From Aquabacterium sp. (GTDB lineage: Bacteria; Pseudomonadota; Gammaproteobacteria; Burkholderiales; Burkholderiaceae_C): a DNA stretch of 64,000 bases. The stretch covers positions 62,001-126,000 of the forward strand of contig NZ_JACPYU010000002.1 of assembly GCF_016195855.1 (NCBI RefSeq). The letters run 5' to 3'. Shown in pieces: positions 56,300-63,961 of the stretch (the stretch's first letter is position 1; each line of letters starts with the position of its first letter). The position numbers and the translations under genes are program-made. Under the pieces are notes generated by a model that worked only from the letters and a program-made list of their open reading frames with translations, was not told the origin of the DNA and did no database searches.

Positions 56300-57040
56300 T
56301 CAGGCCAGGACAACCCCCTCGATGTGCACGGCCCGTCCGTGCAGGCCGTGCAGGGCGTTGACCAGGCACTGTGTGCCGGCCCTGCTCATGCGAAGCCGTT
56401 CGTGAAAGAAGCGCATTTCGCCCTCCAGCGACAGCGGCGGTTCGGTGACGAGCACCTGTGCCGAAGCCAACCCTGTGTCGTCGGCGCTGAAAGCGCCCAA
56501 TTGACCCAGCGTCGCCCATGCGGCCCAGACCTCGCTGACGAGGCGGCGCGACTCGGGTGTGGTGGGTTCGGCAAGCTCGATCTCCAGGACCATCGAACGG
56601 TTGCCCTCACGCCAGTCCTCGACCGGAAATGGCGGCGGCGCCAAGCTGGATGGCGCATTACCCTGCGCATCGAAAGCTTCGTCGGCCACGCAGTGGACGG
56701 CCTCGATGGTGGACAGATCCAGGCTGAAGCGGCTCAGGGCCTTGAGCAACACGCCCAGCACGCCCGGGTCGGCGTGGACATCGGTGAAGCGCAAGGGCCA
56801 GCTGCCGTCGGCGGCTGGCACAAGGGAGGTCAGTGTGAAGCCGCCCGGCCCAGGCTTCACACGACTGCCGGCGAACCCACCCCAATGCCCGAACACGGCA
56901 AAAGCCGAGGCCAGCCCGGCCAGCGCCTGCATCGTCTCGGGGGTGACAGCATGTGGCGCCACGAAATGAACATGCGCCTCCATCAGACCAGGCGCCACCA
57001 CCTGCGTCAGCCGCACGGGAAAGGGTGGCGCCACGGTCAT
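56300..57040 (-). CDS. Unknown protein coupled to the DUF3396 immunity gene
   Basis: A 246-residue protein without signal peptide or membrane helix. I do not recognise a family. It has two alpha/beta-like halves: VVAPGLMEAHVHFVAPHAVTP to about 125 and MVLEIELAEPTTPESRRLVSE to the end, with strands such as AHVHFVAP, ALHGLHGRAVHIEGVVLA and long amphipathic helices (RRLVSEVWAAWATLGQLGAF). Its ATG overlaps the DUF3396 stop by four bases, so it is made with that immunity protein. Candidate roles are a second immunity protein, an immunity partner or an effector-associated regulator. The start has no alternative close by. Function unknown. Confidence 0.7.
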   Translation of the reverse strand: MTVAPPFPVRLTQVVAPGLMEAHVHFVAPHAVTPETMQALAGLASAFAVFGHWGGFAGSRVKPGPGGFTLTSLVPAADGSWPLRFTDVHADPGVLGVLLKALSRFSLDLSTIEAVHCVADEAFDAQGNAPSSLAPPPFPVEDWREGNRSMVLEIELAEPTTPESRRLVSEVWAAWATLGQLGAFSADDTGLASAQVLVTEPPLSLEGEMRFFHERLRMSRAGTQCLVNALHGLHGRAVHIEGVVLA

Positions 57041-57981
57041 GCGGGATTCCAGTCACGTGCCGGCATGGCGTCAAAGCGGGCCAGCCAGGGTTCCGGCTCG
57101 AACTCCGGATCACCCAGGCCTGTCAGGCGCACGCGGGTGGGCTGGAGCAGGCGCGCGCAAGCTGGCATCAGCCCGATGTCCGGCGCTTGCCGGTTGACGT
57201 CACCCACCGGTGGCCGCATGGCGTTGCGGATGAAGCAGCCGCCGCCGGGGAGTTCGCGCACGTCTGCACCTGGCAGCGCCGCGGCGATGCGGGCCGTGCC
57301 GCCCAACCCCTGGGCCAGGCCAGCGCCCAACAGGTTGATCCAGTGCGCCCAGGTCGTGCGGCCCCGAAGATCCTGCTGGACGTCCTGGTAGCACGGGTCG
57401 AAAGCCAGATAGCGCGGCAGCAGTCGGTTGACGTGTTCCGTGGCCGTCCCCTCCGTCCAGGAGGTGCGCTTGAAGGTCAAGCCCGCATTGCCTGATTCGA
57501 TGGGGAACAACTTCACCAGGCGCAGCAGGAAATCGATGAAGGCATCGATGCCAATCTGCTCGGCGAAGGCCGCCGGGAAGTCGAGCCGCAGCAGGTTGTC
57601 GCTGCTCGGGCCATGCTCGACCACGGCAAAATTCGTCGCATACAGCAGCAGCCCGAAATCGCCCACCCAGCCCTGGGGATCGGCGTCGTACTCGATCCAG
57701 GCCGCTGCCAGCTCGGCGGGAAACTGGCGCAACTGCTTCAGGTCCTTGGCCACCTTGCGCGCCGTCAACGGGCGCAACTCGCCGTTGTTGCCCACGCAGA
57801 CCTTGAGCACATCGGCGCCGATGAACTGGATGTAGGCCTCAATGGCAGCGGCCGCATGGGGCCCAAGCTGGTGCACCGGCACGTCACTGTAAAGGAACAC
57901 GCTCAGCGTTGGCCTGGCCAGGCAATAGCCTTTGCGAGTTTTGGCGATCAAGTGATCGAGGTTCATGGTCAGGCTCGCCAT
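57037..57981 (-). CDS. DUF3396-type T6SS immunity protein
   Basis: A 314-residue cytosolic protein that resembles the DUF3396 'type VI immunity' family: an N-terminal TLSVFLYSDVP, AIEAYIQFIGA, then WIEYDADP--VGDFGLLLYATN, PIESGNAGLTFKRTSW and ATEHVNRLLPRYLAFDPCYQD. It starts 23 bases after the stop of the PAAR-like nuclease effector, which is the standard effector/immunity order, so it most probably protects against that nuclease. An in-frame ATG 15 bases downstream (57966) begins MNLDHLIAKTRKGYC and is an alternative. The unknown protein at 56300 overlaps its 3' end by four bases. Confidence 0.8.
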   Translation of the reverse strand: MASLTMNLDHLIAKTRKGYCLARPTLSVFLYSDVPVHQLGPHAAAAIEAYIQFIGADVLKVCVGNNGELRPLTARKVAKDLKQLRQFPAELAAAWIEYDADPQGWVGDFGLLLYATNFAVVEHGPSSDNLLRLDFPAAFAEQIGIDAFIDFLLRLVKLFPIESGNAGLTFKRTSWTEGTATEHVNRLLPRYLAFDPCYQDVQQDLRGRTTWAHWINLLGAGLAQGLGGTARIAAALPGADVRELPGGGCFIRNAMRPPVGDVNRQAPDIGLMPACARLLQPTRVRLTGLGDPEFEPEPWLARFDAMPARDWNPA

Positions 57982-58004
57982 CCCTTGTCTTTTGACTGCG
58001 TCTG

Positions 58005-58901
58005 TCAGCAGTTGGTGTTAGATATCTTACGGGGCGGAAACCGCTTTGGATCCTTCCCCCAGCGCCGCGTGAGATTCTGGTATGCCGTCTTCTGCGAGGT
58101 CCCGTCGCGCTTGCGCCCCCAGGCCGGCTCGCCCGGGTAGGTGGACGACGGGCACTTGAACTTGAAGTCAAAGATTTGCTCCGGATCGCCATTGGCGTCG
58201 AAGGACACGGCATCGGGCCAGTCCGTACCGCGCCGCACCGAGCGAAAGGTCTGCTTGCGCTCGAAGGGGATCATCACAGGCGGGTTGTCGGCCGTCCAGC
58301 CGGCCTCGTTGCCCAAGGTCGGCTTCTTGCCCTGCTCATTGTGCTTCTGGATCTTCTTGTCGACGCACGTGTGCTTGCGATCGCCCAGCGCCATGCAATC
58401 GGTTTCGTTGGGTGTCTTCTTGTCTTCCTCGTCATCACAATCGCACACCATCTTCTGCAAGGCTTTTTCCGCAGCGGTGATGGGCACCGGTGCACCACCC
58501 GCGCCCATCATGTCGACCGTGTTTTCATGGTTCTGGAACTTCTTGTCGGTGAGCCGGCAGGCGTTCTTGCCGTCCATCTTCACGTCGAAGGAGTAGAGGA
58601 TCCAGGTGGACTCCTTCTTGAAGGTGCTGGACTTGACCCCCCCCGCCGTGCCGGGCTCGTCGCCCTGGCTCATGGAGAACTCCGAGCCCTTGACGGCGAT
58701 CATGTTGCCGCCGTCGGCCTTCACGGTCGTCGTGCCCTTGGCCAGGCTGTTGGACATGGACACGTTCGGGTAAGGCAGCGGGATGGGGCCGCCCGGCGAC
58801 GGTGTCTTGCACACGTCGGGTATCGTCGCCATCGAGAAATGGTTGCTGCCCTTGTGGACGAGGGAGTTGACCGTACCGTTGACCTTGACCGTGACTGGCA
58901 T
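58005..58901 (-). CDS. T6SS PAAR-like (DUF4150) effector with predicted PD-(D/E)XK nuclease tip
   Basis: A 298-residue protein. Residues 1-132 are the same PAAR-like domain as the RHS protein, including VPDVCKTPSPGGP or its equivalent, TTVKADGGN and KGSEFSM. The C-terminal 150 residues have a Cys-rich motif (CDCDDEED, then DCMALGDRKHTC) and a short alpha/beta region with WPDAVSFD (Asp230), IFDFKFKCP (Asp245, Lys247) and SQKTAYQ (Gln270, Tyr274). The D...DxK...QxxxY pattern matches restriction-endonuclease-fold toxins (Tox-REase type), so a DNase effector loaded on VgrG is likely. The next gene is a DUF3396 immunity protein. The DUF2169 and ketosynthase-like genes upstream are its probable loading factors. 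Activity and exact toxin family are inferred. Confidence 0.83.
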   Translation of the reverse strand: MPVTVKVNGTVNSLVHKGSNHFSMATIPDVCKTPSPGGPIPLPYPNVSMSNSLAKGTTTVKADGGNMIAVKGSEFSMSQGDEPGTAGGVKSSTFKKESTWILYSFDVKMDGKNACRLTDKKFQNHENTVDMMGAGGAPVPITAAEKALQKMVCDCDDEEDKKTPNETDCMALGDRKHTCVDKKIQKHNEQGKKPTLGNEAGWTADNPPVMIPFERKQTFRSVRRGTDWPDAVSFDANGDPEQIFDFKFKCPSSTYPGEPAWGRKRDGTSQKTAYQNLTRRWGKDPKRFPPRKISNTNC

Positions 58902-58923
58902 CAGATCGCTCCCTGGTCGGTTG

Positions 58924-59994
58924 TCAGGCAGCCTGTTGTTGCACGGTCTGTGCGGCCGCCATCAACACGGCGGCCCGCTCGCCACCTTCAGAGCTGGCCC
59001 AGACAAAGGCCAGCGGCCCGCGCGCATACCGTTTGGTATTGGCGGCACAGGCCAGGATCAGGTGCAACACGCCGCCGGCAGCAGCCAAGTCGCCCCAGCA
59101 ATCTGCCGGAGCCACGAAATCGCTGGCCGATTCAAAATGCTCCTTGAGACGCAAAGCCGTGAACCCGTACTCGTCGGCGCGGTAGGGTTCGCCATTCATG
59201 TCGCAATAGATGTCGCTGACCCGATACCCCGCGGGCAGTGCCGTCAACGCCTGACCACAAGCGAGCGTCAACCCTTCGCCCAGACAGACCGTCTCCGTCT
59301 TGATCCGCTTGGGTTCGCTGGCCACGCCGGTGCCAAGCACGGTGGCCAATGGCACCAGCCCGCGCTCGCGGGCCACGGACTCGCGCATCAGCAGGATGGC
59401 AGCGCCTGCTTCGCCGGGAATGAAACCCCATGCGTTGTTCAAGGGGCCAGCACCATGGAGCTGGTCATCGGCCTCCAGGGCTTCGAGCGTCTCCGGTTCG
59501 AGATGGCTGTCCACGCCTGCCACAAGGCAAGCATCCAACTCGCCCTGGCGCAGCTTGGCGCAGGCCGCGTTCACGCCCAACAGCGCCGAGGCATGCCCCG
59601 CCGCAAACACCGCAGCCGCCTGAAACTGCCTCGCATGCCGTTGTTGGATGCCTTGCAGCAGTTGCTGCGGCCATTGCGCAGAAACGCCCGCACGCGGGGA
59701 AGACACCGCCAGCGCCAGCGCCATGCGCGGTGCTGGATGGCCACCGGTCGACAGCGGTCGAAGAGCCTGTTCGATCGCCGGATACAACAAAACCTCCAAC
59801 CGTTGCACGCCTTGCAGGGCTGGATCAATCGAAGGTGACATCGACACGCGCATGGGCTGGCCCGCCGTGTCGATCATGTAAGGGTGCTGCGAGAAGGCGC
59901 TGATGCCCGCGCGCACAGCCGCTGCCGTGGACCAGGCGTCGTTGCCCAGCGGGGTGCGGGCGCCCATGGCGACGATGTAGACGGCCTCCCTCAT
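58924..59994 (-). CDS. Degenerate beta-ketoacyl-synthase-like (thiolase-fold) T6SS accessory protein
   Basis: A 356-residue protein with a thiolase fold: VYIVAMGARTPLGNDAWST, a lineage-typical AACAKLRQGELDACLVAGVDSH and GFIPGEAGAAILLM. The three catalytic positions of ketosynthases are altered by alignment to the FabF pattern: active-site Cys becomes Gly133 (VFAAGHASA), first His becomes Asn267 (CDMNGEPYRADE) and second His becomes Asp302 (CWGDLAAAGG). It should be catalytically dead and probably serves as a structural co-chaperone. ATG at 59994 is used because the DUF2169 gene ends two bases before it. Related thiolase-like genes are seen beside PAAR-type effectors in other proteobacteria. 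Confidence 0.83.
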   Translation of the reverse strand: MREAVYIVAMGARTPLGNDAWSTAAAVRAGISAFSQHPYMIDTAGQPMRVSMSPSIDPALQGVQRLEVLLYPAIEQALRPLSTGGHPAPRMALALAVSSPRAGVSAQWPQQLLQGIQQRHARQFQAAAVFAAGHASALLGVNAACAKLRQGELDACLVAGVDSHLEPETLEALEADDQLHGAGPLNNAWGFIPGEAGAAILLMRESVARERGLVPLATVLGTGVASEPKRIKTETVCLGEGLTLACGQALTALPAGYRVSDIYCDMNGEPYRADEYGFTALRLKEHFESASDFVAPADCWGDLAAAGGVLHLILACAANTKRYARGPLAFVWASSEGGERAAVLMAAAQTVQQQAA

Positions 59995-59996
59995 GA

Positions 59997-61052
59997 TCAG
60001 GATCCGTCCACCATGGCCTCGGCACCTGCAGGCTGCGCGGCATTCAGCGAGGTCTTCAAAGTCACGACGGTACGCTCCAGCTTCTGAACCTTGAAGTGGC
60101 ACGGCAAGGCGGTGTGCCAGACCAAGGACACGCGCGGGAAGTCGGGCTCGAGAATCACGGTGTGAAGGCGCCGCTGCTTGTGGATCTCGCGACTGCCATC
60201 GGTGAACCGGGTCTCGAAGCCCAGGTGAAGACGAGGCAGGTTAAAGCGCAAGTCACCGCCGCCGGGCGCCATGCGCAAGAGCACCACGGGCTCGCCACCC
60301 AGCAGGAAATCTGGCGCCTGCTGGTCGGCTGGCGCACACTGAAAGAACCGATCGTCCAGGTCTTCGGCCAGCAAGGGCTGCCGGGTCTTCATCCAGCGCT
60401 CGTCATACGTACCAGCCCATCCCGCACGCGGCTGCCAATGGCTGGCCACCACACCAAATCCGGCCGGGGCCGGTCGGTCGCGCCACGAGCCGATCAGGTC
60501 GTCGGGATGCTCCACGTTGGGCAGGGCCAGCCCGGTGGCGTTGCCGCCCGACACAGCGAAACCGGTACCCACGGGGTTGCGCCACTCCCAGTCCTTGTCG
60601 GGGCTGCCGGACTGGCGATCCACGCCGCCATAGGCCCGTTCATAGACCAGCGGCATCTTCACGAAGGGCTCCGCGCCAGTGGCCCCGAAGGCACCCCAGT
60701 GCCGATCCCCGAACACGCGCAGCATCTTCTGCACAGGACCGACCTTGAAGCCCACGTCAAGCTCCTTGGCTGGCACACCGCCCGGCGCATGCGCATGGCC
60801 CACCACGATGATGTCGGTGGTGCGTTTGGTCAGCACCAGATCGGCTTCGTACTTGATGCTGCTGTGCCCTGGCTCGCCGTGGTGCTCGGCCACGCGCAAC
60901 ACGGGTGGTTGCACCGAGCTGGGCACGGTGCCGCCGTCAGGAAGGATGTCGAAGGTGGCCTTCACGGCCACCAGCCACACTTCCGCACCGTCGCGGTCAC
61001 GCACCCAGCCTCGTTCGGCGGCAAAGGGGGTGCGGTTCTCGATCTGCCACAT
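59997..61052 (-). CDS. DUF2169-family T6SS accessory protein (probable effector adaptor)
   Basis: A 351-residue cytosolic protein. The DUF2169 signature is seen at the N-terminus (TPFAAERGWVRDRDG, EVWLVAVKATFDI), with IKYEADLVLTKRTTDIIVVGHAHAPGG, LDVGFKVGPVQKMLRVFGDRHW, KMPLVYERAYGGVD and NPVGTGFAV. The family is repeatedly found between vgrG and PAAR-like effector genes and is considered an adaptor for loading them. Here it lies between DUF6484 and the ketosynthase-like gene. It ends two bases before that gene's start. Which of the two effectors in this cluster it serves cannot be told, but the adjacent nuclease effector is the likelier one. Confidence 0.88.
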   Translation of the reverse strand: MWQIENRTPFAAERGWVRDRDGAEVWLVAVKATFDILPDGGTVPSSVQPPVLRVAEHHGEPGHSSIKYEADLVLTKRTTDIIVVGHAHAPGGVPAKELDVGFKVGPVQKMLRVFGDRHWGAFGATGAEPFVKMPLVYERAYGGVDRQSGSPDKDWEWRNPVGTGFAVSGGNATGLALPNVEHPDDLIGSWRDRPAPAGFGVVASHWQPRAGWAGTYDERWMKTRQPLLAEDLDDRFFQCAPADQQAPDFLLGGEPVVLLRMAPGGGDLRFNLPRLHLGFETRFTDGSREIHKQRRLHTVILEPDFPRVSLVWHTALPCHFKVQKLERTVVTLKTSLNAAQPAGAEAMVDGS

Positions 61053-61070
61053 AGCCAGCCGATCGCCCGC

Positions 61071-61652
61071 TCAGTTGATGTCGATGGCGGCACCCTTGAT
61101 CTTGTTGTAGCCGGTCGAGCGGCTCAAGATGTAGTTGCCTTGAATGATGACCTTGCCTGCGCGGGTCAGGGTGATGCTGGCATCGCCACAGCGCAGGACG
61201 ATCTCGCGCTCGGCCTGGATGGTGTGGCGCTCGCCATCGGCGAGCACCTGCAAGCCCGGTGCGTCCTGCGTGTTTTGCACGGCGGGCGTCTCTTGCAATG
61301 GCCCGAGTTGCAGCACCCCCATGATGATGGGTTTCCGCGGATCACCGTTCTCGAAGCAGACGACCACTTCATGGCCAACCATGCCATGGCGAAGCGGTGT
61401 GGCCGCACGGGCGACCAGCACCTCGCCAGGCAAGGCTGCCAGCCCGGTCACGAGAGGCTGATCCAACAGGTCAAAGCCTTGCAGTCGCCCCACGGCAGGC
61501 GCAAGGATAGGTTCAGCGGGCGTCACGTGGCCAGTGGCGGCCAGGGTGGCGGGGCGTTGCTCCAGGCGGCTGAAGTCGGCGTCGCGAGACGCTGACTGCG
61601 TCAAGGGCGCCAAAGACTCCTGCGACATGAAGGGGTCGGTCATCGCGTTCAT
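61071..61652 (-). CDS. DUF6484-domain T6SS accessory protein
   Basis: A 193-residue protein. The centre (about 50-115) resembles DUF6484: GEVLVARAATPLRH, HEVVVCFENGDPRKPIIMGVLQ, similar to the oligonucleotide-binding fold of VgrG/gp5 spikes. The C-terminal part (HTIQAEREIVLRCGDASITLT and KVIIQGNYILSRSTG) has the repeat character of the gp5 needle and may form a short beta-prism. It lies 20 bases after vgrG. It could be a small spike-like or effector-linking part, or a relic of a VgrG duplication. MNAM at the start has two ATG codons; the first is used. Confidence 0.78.
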   Translation of the reverse strand: MNAMTDPFMSQESLAPLTQSASRDADFSRLEQRPATLAATGHVTPAEPILAPAVGRLQGFDLLDQPLVTGLAALPGEVLVARAATPLRHGMVGHEVVVCFENGDPRKPIIMGVLQLGPLQETPAVQNTQDAPGLQVLADGERHTIQAEREIVLRCGDASITLTRAGKVIIQGNYILSRSTGYNKIKGAAIDIN

Positions 61653-61672
61653 GGTTGCTTGCCCCGTGGGTT

Positions 61673-63961
61673 TCAGTTAACGCCCACCTTGGAGCCCTTG
61701 ATCACCACGTCGCTGCTGGCTTTGACATTGATCTTGCCGCTGCCATCGATGGTGATGTCCTTGCCCTTGATGGTGATCGTGCCGTCCTTCTTCATCGTGA
61801 TGCTGGCACTGCCCGTCTTGATGGTGACCGAATCGCCGGCATCAATGACGACGTTCTTGCCCGCCTTGAGCGAGTCGTCTTCGGCCACCGATGTGCTGCG
61901 CGCCTTGCCCACGCTGACGTTCTGGGCCCCACCCACCGTGGTCTTCTGATCCGCGCCCACACTGATGGTCTGGCCCGAGCCCACATTGAGGCTCTGGCTC
62001 GCACCCACATTGGTCGACTGGTTGGCGCCCACGTTGATGGACTGCGCGGCACCAATGGCCACTTCCTGCGCCGCACCAATGGCGATGGTCTCGTTGATGC
62101 CGACCGTGTGCGTGCGCTGCATGGCCACGGTGGCCGTTTCGCTGCTGCCCACGGTGATGCTGCGGTTCGCAGCAATGGTGATCGACTCGTTGGCGCCGAC
62201 CGATTCGGTGCGGTTGGCTGCAATGGTGATCTTCTCGTTGGCCCCCACGGTTTCCGTGCGGTTGGCGCCGATGTCGATCGTCTCGTTGCTGCCGACCTTT
62301 TCCTTGCGGTCCACACCGATGGTGATCGTCTCGTTGTTGTCCACCGTCTCGGTACGGTCGTGCTTGACGTGCACAGTCTCGTCGTTGTCGATGGTCTTGG
62401 TGCGGTCGTGGCCCACCCAATGGGTCTCGTCGTTCTCGACCTCGATGTCCTGGTTCTTCTCGGCATGCAGCCAGACCTGCTCGCTGCCCTTCTTGTCCTC
62501 GAAGCGCAGGGCATTGGCATTGCCGTAGGCGCCACCCTTGGACGAGCGCGAGAGCACGCCGGACTGCGTGGCGTTGGCAGGCAGATCCCACGGGGGCATC
62601 TGCTGCGCGTTGTAGATGCGGCCGGTGATCAAGGGCTGATCCGGGTCGCCTTCGAGGAAGTCGACCACCACCTCCTGGCCGATGCGCGGGATGTGCACAA
62701 AGCCGAAGTTCTGGCCGGCCCAGGGCTGTGACACACGCACCCAGCACGAACTCTTCTCATCCTTCTGGCCCAGCCGATCCCAGTGGAACTGCACTTTGAC
62801 GCGGCCGTACTTGTCGGTGAAGATTTCCTCTCCACCGGGGCCGACCACCACCGCCGTCTGCGGGCCCTGCACAAAGGGCTTGGGCGTGTGGCGCGGTGGG
62901 CGGAACTGCTGGGATGCGGGGATGGCCTCGAAGCTGACCTTGTACTGGCTGCCGCTCTCGCCTGCGTCGAACACGGCCACCTGGGCCTGGATCTTCACGC
63001 TGGTCAGCAGGTACTGGGCGTTCTGGTCTTCACGCGGGTGTTTGGCCAGGGTGAAGGTGCGGCCGGCCTCCAGGCCCATGGCATTGCCCGCCCCCTCCAG
63101 GCGGTGATGGCGGGCCTGGACCTCGTCAAGCCAGTCTTCGGCGAACTGCTTGCCATCGGCCGACTGGATGTAGTCGCCCTGGAAATCAAAACGCTCTGCC
63201 GATGCCTGGTCGTGCGAGCGGCTCAGGCTGGCGTCGACCTGCAGCGAGGTCGAGGGGCGCTCGAAGTCGTAGCTGGTCAGCACCATCTTGCCGGTCTTGA
63301 CCTCCTGGCTGAAGGTCCAGTTCGAGATGTATTCCTGGTCCGGCGGCGCGTTGCTGGGGTCTTCGATGTAGCGAACGGTGCTGGCGCCGGTGATGGGGTC
63401 ATGGGCGCTGAGCGAGTCCATCAGCACCAGTTCGTGCTTGCCGTCGGTGTGCTCGAAGTACCAGTAAATGCCCTCGCGCTCGAGCAGGCGGGTGACGAAC
63501 TGGAAATCGCTTTCGCGGTACTGCACGCAATACGTCCAGGGGCGGTAGCTGCGGAACAGCTTGAGCTTGACCTGGGCCACGCTGGCGTGGTCGTCGAACA
63601 CCTTCTTGACGATGTCGGGGACGGACATCTCCTGGAAGATGCGGCAATCGCTGGTGCGAGTGAGGAACCACAACCAGGGGCGGACCTCGGCCTGGTAGGC
63701 AAAGTAGCGGCCACGGGGCGTGCCCAGGCCGAAGCGGGTGACGTAACCGTGGAAAAAGCGCTTTTCGTCATCCTGCAGGTGCAGGGTGACGGTCACGGGT
63801 TTGCCCAGCAGGTCCTTGGGGGCCAGGGTGGATTTTTCGCTCAACAGGTTGAGCTGCATGCCGCCCAGCTGACTCAAGCCCTCCGACACGTTCATCGATT
63901 CGAGGAACAGGTCGGCTGCGGGCAGGGGGGAGCTGAGCGTGATGGGTGCTTGGGTCGCCAT
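61673..63961 (-). CDS. vgrG: T6SS spike protein VgrG (TssI) with long needle repeats
   Basis: A 762-residue VgrG. The gp27-like part (about 1-390) carries DLFLESMNVSEGLSQL, HGYVTRFGLGTPRG, WFLTRTSDCRIFQ, VQYRESDFQFVTRLLEREGIYWYFEH; the gp5-like OB fold (about 380-480) has TDKYGRVKVQFHWDR, WVRVSQPWAGQNFGFVHIPRIGQEV and RIYNAQQMPPW. From about 515 to 700 runs a long series of needle repeats, and the protein ends in ITIKGKDITIDGSGKI and KASSDVVIKGSKVGVN. No extra enzymatic domain is present, so this is a structural VgrG that carries the PAAR-like effectors encoded after it. It heads the minus-strand cluster; its promoter lies at or beyond the right edge. Confidence 0.95.
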   Translation of the reverse strand: MATQAPITLSSPLPAADLFLESMNVSEGLSQLGGMQLNLLSEKSTLAPKDLLGKPVTVTLHLQDDEKRFFHGYVTRFGLGTPRGRYFAYQAEVRPWLWFLTRTSDCRIFQEMSVPDIVKKVFDDHASVAQVKLKLFRSYRPWTYCVQYRESDFQFVTRLLEREGIYWYFEHTDGKHELVLMDSLSAHDPITGASTVRYIEDPSNAPPDQEYISNWTFSQEVKTGKMVLTSYDFERPSTSLQVDASLSRSHDQASAERFDFQGDYIQSADGKQFAEDWLDEVQARHHRLEGAGNAMGLEAGRTFTLAKHPREDQNAQYLLTSVKIQAQVAVFDAGESGSQYKVSFEAIPASQQFRPPRHTPKPFVQGPQTAVVVGPGGEEIFTDKYGRVKVQFHWDRLGQKDEKSSCWVRVSQPWAGQNFGFVHIPRIGQEVVVDFLEGDPDQPLITGRIYNAQQMPPWDLPANATQSGVLSRSSKGGAYGNANALRFEDKKGSEQVWLHAEKNQDIEVENDETHWVGHDRTKTIDNDETVHVKHDRTETVDNNETITIGVDRKEKVGSNETIDIGANRTETVGANEKITIAANRTESVGANESITIAANRSITVGSSETATVAMQRTHTVGINETIAIGAAQEVAIGAAQSINVGANQSTNVGASQSLNVGSGQTISVGADQKTTVGGAQNVSVGKARSTSVAEDDSLKAGKNVVIDAGDSVTIKTGSASITMKKDGTITIKGKDITIDGSGKINVKASSDVVIKGSKVGVN
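61950..62420 (-). repeat. Needle-repeat coding array inside vgrG
   Basis: About fifteen copies of an 11-16-residue pattern with VGxNxxxxIGxxRTET-type core (for example VGSNETIDIGANRTET, VGANEKITIAANRTES, VGANESITIAANRSI). The DNA repeats are diverged but visible as recurring TCGTTGGCGCC and related blocks. This codes for the triple-stranded beta-prism of the spike. Confidence 0.8.

Noticed and set aside
58924-59994. Assignment of the ketosynthase-like gene to fatty acid or polyketide synthesis
   Set aside because: The catalytic Cys and both His are replaced, no acyl carrier protein or other synthase gene is nearby, and the context is a VgrG effector cluster.
61950-62420. Repeat array as a CRISPR or satellite
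   Set aside because: The repeats are in frame inside vgrG, diverged at DNA level, have no spacers and code for needle repeats.
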